Below are positions 1-5,643 of a stretch of 13,131 nt of DNA, piece after piece (positions within the stretch are counted from its first letter, which is position 1; the number at the start of each line of letters is the position of its first letter). The notes beneath the pieces were generated by a model, which saw only the letters and a list, made by a program, of their open reading frames with translations, was not told where the DNA came from and ran no database searches. The DNA is from Candidatus Eiseniibacteriota bacterium (lineage in GTDB: Bacteria; Arandabacterota; Arandabacteria; JAGLYR01). Location of the stretch: contig JAGLYR010000111.1 in NCBI GenBank assembly GCA_023132135.1, positions 1 through 13,131 on the forward strand, written 5' to 3'. Both the position numbers and the translations under genes were made by a program.

Positions 1-32
1 CTGTGTGCGAATCCATCCGGATTCGCACACAG
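1..32 (+). promoter_or_regulatory. Perfect 14-bp stem-loop in the feoB leader
   Basis: CTGTGTGCGAATCC (1-14) is followed by the loop ATCC (15-18) and the exact reverse complement GGATTCGCACACAG (19-32). There is no T-run after it on the + strand, so it is not a classic intrinsic terminator for rightward transcription. It ends 8 bases before the feoB ribosome-binding site. It could be a leader RNA hairpin, an mRNA-processing or stability element, a dyad operator, or the end of something left of the window. The window edge cuts any further context. Confidence 0.7.
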
Positions 33-40
33 TCCAGGCT

Positions 41-46
41 AGGAGG
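41..46 (+). promoter_or_regulatory. Ribosome-binding site that fixes the feoB start
   Basis: AGGAGG sits 7 bases before GTG at 54-56. The reading frame stays open leftward to the window edge, but only this GTG has a strong Shine-Dalgarno sequence, and it places the FeoB P-loop at the family-typical distance from the N-terminus. Confidence 0.8.
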
Positions 47-53
47 ACGCGGA

Positions 54-1757
54 GTGAGAATCCTGCTGGTCGGGAATCCAAACGTAGGCAAGAGCGTGAT
101 TTTCAACAGGCTCACAGGGGCCAACGTTATCTGCTCCAACTACCCTGGAACAACCGTGGAGCTCATCAAGGGCCACATGCGGGTTGCGGGGGAGAGAGTG
201 GAACTCCGGGACGTGCCCGGGACATACTCGCTTGAAGCCTCGTCGCCTGCGGAGGAAGTCGCCGTGCGGATGCTTGAGGACGGCGATGTCATCATCAACG
301 TTGTGGATGCCACGAACCTTGAGCGCAGCCTCAACCTGACCCTCCAGCTCCTGAAACGCCGGATTCCCATGATCGTGGCTCTGAACCTCTGGGATGAAAC
401 CCGCCACACCGGTGTCCAGATTAACACAGAGAAGCTAGCGGGCATCCTCGGCGTACCGTGCGTGCCGACCACAGCCATCACGGGCGAGGGCGTCAAGAAT
501 TTGGTGGATAGGATTCCCGAGGCCGGGATCTCGGCGTTGGACTACGACGACGCTGATCGCTGGCAGAAAATCGGTGAAATCGTCGGGGATGTCCAGAAGG
601 TCACGCATCGTCACCACACGGCACTCGACAAGCTGGAGGACGCCTCGGTCAGGCCGTTCTCAGGAATGCTGATTGCTCTGGTCGTTCTGGCGGGGGCGTT
701 TGAAGCCATAAGATTCATCGGTGAGGGTCTTATTGGATATGTGTTTGAACCACTTTTTGAGACTGTCTGGGCCCCGGTGATGATGCGGCTGTCGGCTCTG
801 CTGGGTGGAGGCGGGGTGGTTCACGATCTACTTATCGGCAGGTTGGTTGAGGGGAACATCGACTTCGGCGAATCGTTCGGCCTTCTGACGACCGGGCTGT
901 TCGTCCCGATCGGCGCGGTCCTGCCGTACGTCTTCGCCTTCTATCTCGCCCTCTCCTTCCTTGAGGACACCGGGTACCTTCCGAGGTTGGCCGTGATGAT
1001 GGATGGCCTGATGCACCGGCTTGGGCTGCATGGTCTGGCCATCGTGCCTACGATGCTCGGCCTGGGCTGCAATGTCCCCGGCGCCCTCTCCGCGAGAATC
1101 ATGGAGAGCCGGAAGGAGAGATTCATCACCGCGACCCTGATGGCGATATCTGTTCCCTGTATGGCGCAGATCGCCATGATTGTGGGACTGGTGGGGGAGG
1201 GTGGAGCGAAGGCGCTGCTGGCCGTTTTCGGGACCCTGTTTCTGGTCTGGCTCGGCCTGGGAATGCTCATGAACCGGATCATCAAGGGAGAGAGTCCGGA
1301 AATCCTGATCGATGTCCCCCCGTACCGCATCCCGTACTGGAAAGGGTTGTTCAAGAAACTATGGATGCGGGTTGTCTGGTTCCTGCGGGAGGCGGTCCCC
1401 TGGGTGATGGTCGGCGTGTTCGTTGTCAATGTTCTCTACACGCTTCGGGTCATCGATTTCATCGGAGGATTGGCTGCCCCGGTCATTACGGGGATCCTGG
1501 GGCTCCCGCTGGAAGCGGTGGGGGGACTCGTCGTCGGTTTCCTGCGGAAGGACGTGGCGGTGGGAATGCTGGTTCCTCTCCATCTGACGGTGAAGCAGGC
1601 AGTCGTCGCCAGCGTTGTTCTGGCCATGTATTTCCCCTGCGTGGCCACCTTTGCGGTGCTGATCAAGGAATTCGGGATTCGAGACATGCTGAAAGCAGCC
1701 GCTATCATGGTCGTCTCGGCCTTCACGGTGGGTGGGCTGCTCAACGTGATCCTGTGA
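54..1757 (+). CDS. feoB: FeoB-type ferrous iron transporter, short form
   Basis: This inner-membrane permease imports Fe2+ and carries an N-terminal cytosolic G domain. All G motifs are visible in the 567-residue product: G1 GNPNVGKS (7-14), switch I NYPGTT (29-34), G3 DVPGTY (53-58), G4 NLWD (111-114) and G5 AITG (141-144). A short helical linker (about 160-200) leads to the membrane part from about residue 203. The two Gate regions carry the family cysteines: GLGCNVPG (C339), VPCMAQ (C369) and FPCVAT (C529). Many FeoB proteins are 650-800 residues; this one has a compressed GDI/linker region and no C-terminal FeoC-like extension. Start is GTG at 54, with AGGAGG 7 bases upstream. The stop lies 32 bp before the TonB-receptor gene, suggesting co-transcription. 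FeoA is not in the window but could lie to the left. Mn2+ transport is a less likely alternative, known for one P. gingivalis FeoB paralogue. Confidence 0.95.
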   Translation: MRILLVGNPNVGKSVIFNRLTGANVICSNYPGTTVELIKGHMRVAGERVELRDVPGTYSLEASSPAEEVAVRMLEDGDVIINVVDATNLERSLNLTLQLLKRRIPMIVALNLWDETRHTGVQINTEKLAGILGVPCVPTTAITGEGVKNLVDRIPEAGISALDYDDADRWQKIGEIVGDVQKVTHRHHTALDKLEDASVRPFSGMLIALVVLAGAFEAIRFIGEGLIGYVFEPLFETVWAPVMMRLSALLGGGGVVHDLLIGRLVEGNIDFGESFGLLTTGLFVPIGAVLPYVFAFYLALSFLEDTGYLPRLAVMMDGLMHRLGLHGLAIVPTMLGLGCNVPGALSARIMESRKERFITATLMAISVPCMAQIAMIVGLVGEGGAKALLAVFGTLFLVWLGLGMLMNRIIKGESPEILIDVPPYRIPYWKGLFKKLWMRVVWFLREAVPWVMVGVFVVNVLYTLRVIDFIGGLAAPVITGILGLPLEAVGGLVVGFLRKDVAVGMLVPLHLTVKQAVVASVVLAMYFPCVATFAVLIKEFGIRDMLKAAAIMVVSAFTVGGLLNVIL

Positions 1758-1789
1758 GTTCTGTCGTAAACGGAGGTGCATACGAGATA

Positions 1790-4243
1790 ATGAGGAAGAT
1801 CCGGGTTTCGCTATTCTGGGCTACGCTGGCAGTTCTGTTGGGATCGGCGGTGGCGACGCAAGCGCAAGAGCTGGGGCGGATCGAAGGGCGCGTGGTGGCC
1901 GAGGAATCGGCCGTCCCGCTCTACGGCGCAAATGTCGTGGTACGAGGCACGCTTCTGGGAGGAGCCGCCCGCAGGGACGGGACCTACTTCGTCGCGGGTG
2001 TTCCCCAGGGACACCACGAGATCGAGGTCTCCATGATGGGCTATGCGCTGCAGAGGAAGGGAGTGGACGTTGTGGCGGGAGCCACAGTGACTGTCAGTTT
2101 TGAACTCGTGGAGACTGTTCTGGATCTGGGAGAGGTGGTCGTGACAACGGCTACGAGAACACCGCGCTACATCAAGGACGTGCCGGTGCGAACTGAAGTC
2201 GTCACAGGGACTGCCATCAAGGATAAGGGTGCGGCCAACCTCTATGAGGCCCTGGAGGGAACATCCGGCGTGCGGGTCGAGCAGCAGTGCTCCGCATGCA
2301 ACTTCTCCGTGCTCAGGATGCAGGGCCTGGAAGGTGATCACGTGCAGATTCTCGTGGACGGTCAGCCTGTCTACTCAGGCCTTGCCGGAGTCTACGGTCT
2401 GCAGCAGATCCCCTCGGCCAACATTGAGCGGGTCGAGATTGTCAAGGGCGCAGGTTCGGCCCTCTACGGGTCCAGTGCCATCGCCGGCGCGGTGAACGTG
2501 GTGACCAAACAGCCCACCAGAACCCCGATGCTCAAGTTCTCCTCCACCTTCGGCTCGCACAAGACGAATCAGTACTCTGTAGTCTCCTCGCAGACGCTTG
2601 GGAATCAGGATCTCATTTTCACCGCACAGAAGAACACCGGAAAGGAAATCGACCAGGACGGGGACGGCCTCACTGACCGGGTGGAGCTGGACAACATCGC
2701 GACGGGTATCAGGGTGAACTGGCACGATCTCTGGGGGCAGGATCAGTTCTCGGTGAGCGGCCGCACCCTGAACGAGTCTCGTCAGGGCGGTGAACTGGCC
2801 ACTTTCGAAAACCCCTTTGCCCCGGGAGCGGAACACGTTGAGACCGGACGCTACGAGGCAGGGGTTGCGTACTCGAAGACGTTTGGCTGGGACGGTGAGA
2901 TGGGGATCTCCACAAACTACGTGTCCCACGACAGAAACGCCACGAACGACACCTTCCTTGGGGATTACCAGTTGACCCACAGGGATGCCATACCGGCGGT
3001 GGACGAGCTGGAGCCCTACATTGCGAGGGAGAAACTCTACGTGGTGGACGCAAGTTACTCACATCCCCTGGCCGACAAACACAGACTGCTGGCCGGCGTC
3101 CAATACCGGAGAAACGAGCTGGAGGAGACAGGCCGGTACGTGATCGTGGACGAGAATGACCCAGGGTATGGAGAGACATACACCTCGATCGGTAACAAGC
3201 GCGCGGATGATCTGGGTTTCTATGCGCAAGGCGAGTTTCTGTTGAGTCCTGACCTGGAGCTGGTCGCGGGGGCCAGGTTCGACAGCCACGACTCCGAGGC
3301 CGATTTCGGGGGGGCCGGAGACGGCGCGCCTGAAGGCACGGTGGCCCTGGATTATGATGAGACGGCCTTCAATCCTCGGGCTGCGCTTCGCTACAGCCTC
3401 GGCTCATGGACATTCCGGACGAGCGTTGGCACCGGTTTTCGAGTGCCGTACGGGTTCGCGGAGGATCTTCACCTTTGCAGCGGCTCTCCCCGGGTGTACA
3501 AGCCGGGCGGCCTGAAGCCGGAGAAGTCGCGCAGTGTCAACCTCGGCGCCGACTACGATGGTGACGGCTACACTCTGAGCCTCAATCTCTTCCGTACGGA
3601 CGTCAAAGACAAAGTCGGGCTGGCCGATGCGGACGAGACGACGCAGAGCCTCGGGTTCACCTACCAGTGGGAGAACTTCGACGAGGCCTTCACCCAGGGA
3701 ATCGAGGCAGGCGCGCGAGTGGAACTGCCGAAGGGCACGGTTCTGGACATGAATGTTGGATACACAGACGCTCAGTACGAGAGCCGACGCCCGGACTGGG
3801 TGGAAAATCACAGCGAGCGCTTTGCCTCGGCCAGCAGGTTCATCTCCCGCGTCCCGAAATGGGCAGGAGGAATCAAACTGGAATTCTCGCCTGGAGAGTG
3901 GCGGTTCGTAACGGAGACTAACTACACGGGGTCGATGTATATCGACTACAACGAGGAAGACAATGTCGCGAATCCAGGCAGCAGGATCGTCCACACCGAT
4001 CCATACTGGCTGGTGAACGGGCGAATCTCAAAGGAGATCACCCGATCCGGAATTTCACTGTTCGGCGGCGTCAGAAATGCTTTCGATTTCGTCCAGGAAG
4101 AGCGACATCCCGACGATGCGGCATTCATCTATGCACCGCTCACCGGCCGGACTGTCTACGGAGGTATCGAGTTCAATTTCTCTGGAGGAGAAGAATCCGG
4201 TTCCCACTGCGGCGCCGGGCGTTGCGAGGTGCCGAACGGATAG
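1790..4243 (+). CDS. TonB-dependent outer-membrane receptor with Cys-pair plug
   Basis: This is an outer-membrane active transporter, 817 residues. A signal peptide ends near AQ26. A carboxypeptidase-regulatory-like domain covers about 29-112 (GRVVAEES to MMGY). A TonB-box-like EVVVTTA lies at 115-121, the plug at about 122-240 (RMQGLEGDHVQILVDGQPV, SALYGS, VNVVTK), then the beta-barrel. The plug has a CSAC pair (C167, C170). A D-x-D-x-D-G calcium-type loop sits at 288-296 (DQDGDGLTD) at the start of the barrel. The last strand appears to end at F797 and is followed by a 20-residue hydrophilic tail with HCGAGRC (C807, C812), whereas most such barrels end on an aromatic residue. ATG at 1790 is chosen because the signal peptide starts there; GGAGGT at 1772-1777 is 12 bases upstream, slightly long. 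The frame is open much further upstream, but only over feoB. The substrate cannot be read from sequence; iron complexes or tetrapyrroles are suggested by the neighbours. Confidence 0.94.
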   Translation: MRKIRVSLFWATLAVLLGSAVATQAQELGRIEGRVVAEESAVPLYGANVVVRGTLLGGAARRDGTYFVAGVPQGHHEIEVSMMGYALQRKGVDVVAGATVTVSFELVETVLDLGEVVVTTATRTPRYIKDVPVRTEVVTGTAIKDKGAANLYEALEGTSGVRVEQQCSACNFSVLRMQGLEGDHVQILVDGQPVYSGLAGVYGLQQIPSANIERVEIVKGAGSALYGSSAIAGAVNVVTKQPTRTPMLKFSSTFGSHKTNQYSVVSSQTLGNQDLIFTAQKNTGKEIDQDGDGLTDRVELDNIATGIRVNWHDLWGQDQFSVSGRTLNESRQGGELATFENPFAPGAEHVETGRYEAGVAYSKTFGWDGEMGISTNYVSHDRNATNDTFLGDYQLTHRDAIPAVDELEPYIAREKLYVVDASYSHPLADKHRLLAGVQYRRNELEETGRYVIVDENDPGYGETYTSIGNKRADDLGFYAQGEFLLSPDLELVAGARFDSHDSEADFGGAGDGAPEGTVALDYDETAFNPRAALRYSLGSWTFRTSVGTGFRVPYGFAEDLHLCSGSPRVYKPGGLKPEKSRSVNLGADYDGDGYTLSLNLFRTDVKDKVGLADADETTQSLGFTYQWENFDEAFTQGIEAGARVELPKGTVLDMNVGYTDAQYESRRPDWVENHSERFASASRFISRVPKWAGGIKLEFSPGEWRFVTETNYTGSMYIDYNEEDNVANPGSRIVHTDPYWLVNGRISKEITRSGISLFGGVRNAFDFVQEERHPDDAAFIYAPLTGRTVYGGIEFNFSGGEESGSHCGAGRCEVPNG

Positions 4244-4254
4244 AGACGGACTGC

Positions 4255-4276
4255 GCGAGTCCCTTTGCCGACTCGC
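4255..4276 (+). promoter_or_regulatory. Stem-loop 5' of the chelatase ribosome-binding site
   Basis: GCGAGTC (4255-4261) pairs perfectly with GACTCGC (4270-4276) around an 8-base loop. It occupies most of the 49-bp gap between the receptor stop and the chelatase start and ends 4 bases before AAGGAGG. No T-tract follows, so a role in mRNA stability or translation fits better than termination. Confidence 0.5.
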
Positions 4277-4280
4277 AATG

Positions 4281-4287
4281 AAGGAGG
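4281..4287 (+). promoter_or_regulatory. Ribosome-binding site that fixes the chelatase start
   Basis: AAGGAGG lies 5 bases before GTG at 4293. An in-frame ATG at 4278 overlaps this site and has no Shine-Dalgarno sequence of its own, and further upstream in-frame starts lie inside the receptor gene, so GTG 4293 is preferred. Confidence 0.75.
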
Positions 4288-4292
4288 AAACC

Positions 4293-5225
4293 GTGAGAGT
4301 TGTTGTCGTCTTTCTTGCATGCCTGTTCAGTTTGCCGTCAGGGGGACTGGCAATGGATACGGGGCTCATGATCGTGGCGCATGGGGCGCCGTCGCCGGAG
4401 TGGAACAGGGCGATCTTCGAGGTGGGAAAGCAGGTTGAGTCGCTCCGCAGTCAATACCAGGGTGGGAGTTTCCGCGGGGCAAAGGTAGCCATGCTGGAAT
4501 TCGCGAAACCAAACGTCCCGGAGGTAATGGCGGAGTTCGAGGCAGAGGGATACGGTCGGGTAATCGTGATACCCCTGTTCATCGCTCCCTCGGGCCATTC
4601 ACATGTGGATCTTCCTGCCGTGCTCGGCCTCTACTCGGATGAGGACGTGCAGGAGGAATTCGGTGGGGAGGTGGCCGGGAGACTCGGCAGGGGTTGCCTG
4701 CCCGTGATTGTGGGGCCGACGCTGGCGTCGGGAAACGTCCCGGCCCTGGCTGTGTGTGACCAGGTGAGGGAACTGTCGACGTCTCCGGACAGCGAGGCGG
4801 TGGTAATCCTGGCCCACGGCGATCACGGAATGGGGCCGGTATGGGAAGGTCTGTGCAGGGAGGTCTGCGCATACGTCTGCGGCAAGACCGGAATCACCTG
4901 GTGCGACTGGGCGTTCGTGGAAATGGGCCAAGCCTATCTTGCCGAGGGGATCCCGACGATCCTGCGGGCGAGTGAGGCGCGCCCCCGCGTCCTTGTTGCG
5001 AGTCTGTACGTAGCGACGGGGGCGGACCGCATAGCTGAGCGCTGGGGAAAGGCCGGTGGGGGGAGCGGCAAGGCGCCTCGGGGTATGATGGCAGCGTTTG
5101 CAAACGCACTGGAGGGCGTTGACGTGCAGTTCTCATCGAGGGGCGTGCTTCCGGATGAGAGAGTAGCCGGGTGGATTCTCGAAGAAGCGGAAGCCATTGT
5201 TGAGAGAGTGGAAGGGGGACACTGA
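4293..5225 (+). CDS. Exported CbiX/CbiK-type class II metal chelatase
   Basis: The product (310 residues) looks like a sirohydrochlorin cobalto/ferrochelatase that is secreted. A Sec-type signal peptide spans 1-20 (MRVVVVFLACLF to GGLA). Two CbiX-like halves follow. The N-half has the first active-site His in VAHG (H30), the LEFAKP strand (E69) and the second His in SGHSHVDLP (H102, with H104 nearby). The C-half repeats the pattern with LAHGDHG (H175) and FVEMGQ (E210), but where the second His should be it reads ATGADRI (242-247), so only the N-half keeps a full pair. Cytosolic members make cobalamin or siroheme; an exported copy next to iron-uptake genes argues for handling metallo-tetrapyrroles in the periplasm. 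Desulfovibrio CbiKP is a known periplasmic relative, and P. gingivalis IhtB a CbiK-like outer-membrane heme-binding protein. The gene stops 1 bp before the next start. Chelatase family is well supported; direction of reaction and substrate are inference. Confidence 0.87.
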   Translation: MRVVVVFLACLFSLPSGGLAMDTGLMIVAHGAPSPEWNRAIFEVGKQVESLRSQYQGGSFRGAKVAMLEFAKPNVPEVMAEFEAEGYGRVIVIPLFIAPSGHSHVDLPAVLGLYSDEDVQEEFGGEVAGRLGRGCLPVIVGPTLASGNVPALAVCDQVRELSTSPDSEAVVILAHGDHGMGPVWEGLCREVCAYVCGKTGITWCDWAFVEMGQAYLAEGIPTILRASEARPRVLVASLYVATGADRIAERWGKAGGGSGKAPRGMMAAFANALEGVDVQFSSRGVLPDERVAGWILEEAEAIVERVEGGH

Positions 5226-5226
5226 G

Positions 5227-5523
5227 GTGCCGCCGGAGACGCTGCACAGCACGTCTGGTGAATCTCCCTCTGTCGACGAAGTGATTGAGCGGTGTACGGC
5301 GGGCTTTCACGCGATCGTGGACATGCAGGAGGATCTCCTGAAAGCTGTCCTCAACGCCGGGCGGAGCAGAAGTGAGACGCCCAGCAGCTCGGGCGACACC
5401 GAACGCGCTCTGAGGGGCGCCATTGTCGAGGCGGTCGAGATCCTGGACCAGACTCGGAAGGCGTTCAAGTCAAAACAGCTCGAGCAGCTCCGGAGCCGCC
5501 TGCTCCGGATACTCGAGGTATAG
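5227..5523 (+). CDS. Small helical protein, function unknown
   Basis: I do not recognise this 98-residue protein. GTG at 5227 lies one base after the chelatase stop, with AAGGGGG 8 bases upstream, so translation is probably coupled. An in-frame TTG at 5197 would give a longer, less convincing N-terminus inside the chelatase gene. There is no signal peptide or membrane segment, so it should be cytosolic, unlike its exported neighbours. It is predicted mostly helical: one helix around SVDEVIERC to VLNAG, a Ser-rich linker, then an amphipathic, charged C-terminal helix from GAIVEAVEILDQ through KSKQLEQLRSRLLRILEV that could form a coiled coil. It has a single Cys (in ERCTAGFH) and no obvious metal or DNA-binding motif. 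A 7-bp hairpin (5490-5508) lies inside its 3' end. An adaptor or regulator of the iron operon is possible but unsupported. Confidence 0.65.
   Translation: MPPETLHSTSGESPSVDEVIERCTAGFHAIVDMQEDLLKAVLNAGRSRSETPSSSGDTERALRGAIVEAVEILDQTRKAFKSKQLEQLRSRLLRILEV
5490..5508 (+). other. Stem-loop at the 3' end of the small gene
   Basis: CCGGAGC (5490-5496) pairs perfectly with GCTCCGG (5502-5508) around CGCCT. It is within coding sequence and has no T-run behind it, so it may be incidental, but it is the first of four stem-loops in the 150 bases leading into the next receptor gene. Confidence 0.4.
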
Positions 5524-5545
5524 ATATTCATCTGTTCTTCTCTGG

Positions 5546-5579
5546 CGTAGGCTTGTCCTGCGGTCCGAATTGTCTTCGG
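5546..5579 (+). promoter_or_regulatory. Two small stem-loops in the second receptor leader
   Basis: CGTAGG (5546-5551) can pair with CCTGCG (5557-5562), one G-U pair. CCGAA (5565-5569) pairs with TTCGG (5575-5579). They lie in the gap 5524-5627 just before the large terminator-like hairpin. I see no cobalamin, heme or other known riboswitch signature and no clear promoter here. Confidence 0.35.
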
Positions 5580-5583
5580 TCAG

Positions 5584-5643
5584 CGAGGCCATGACTGACG
5601 TCCGGCAAGATGTCGGGAGACGCAGTCATGGCCTCGTTTTGTT
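5584..5643 (+). terminator. Terminator-like hairpin containing a start codon
   Basis: CGAGGCCATGACTG (5584-5597) pairs perfectly with CAGTCATGGCCTCG (5623-5636). The stem continues inward after a single bulged A with CGTC (5599-5602) to GACG (5619-5622), then CGGCA (5603-5607) to TGTCG (5611-5615) with one G-U pair. TTTTGTT (5637-5643) follows directly. This is the shape of an intrinsic terminator closing the feoB operon. The best start of the next gene (ATG 5628) is in the 3' arm and its GGGAG is inside the hairpin, so it could equally act as a switch on that gene. Confidence 0.65.

Noticed and set aside
1361-1789. N-terminal extension of the first receptor frame into feoB
   Set aside because: The extension overlaps conserved FeoB Gate sequence in another frame, and the signal peptide begins at 1790.
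4077-4292. Upstream in-frame starts for the chelatase
   Set aside because: They overlap the receptor's final strands. The ribosome-binding site and signal peptide both fit GTG 4293.
4293-4350. Chelatase as a lipoprotein through C10
   Set aside because: FLAC at residues 7-10 is too close to the N-terminus and sits inside the hydrophobic core of the signal peptide; cleavage after A20 fits better.
5524-5627. Cobalamin or other known riboswitch before the second receptor
   Set aside because: No B12-box-like GCCACTG or other recognisable aptamer core is present, and the leader is too short for a full cobalamin riboswitch.
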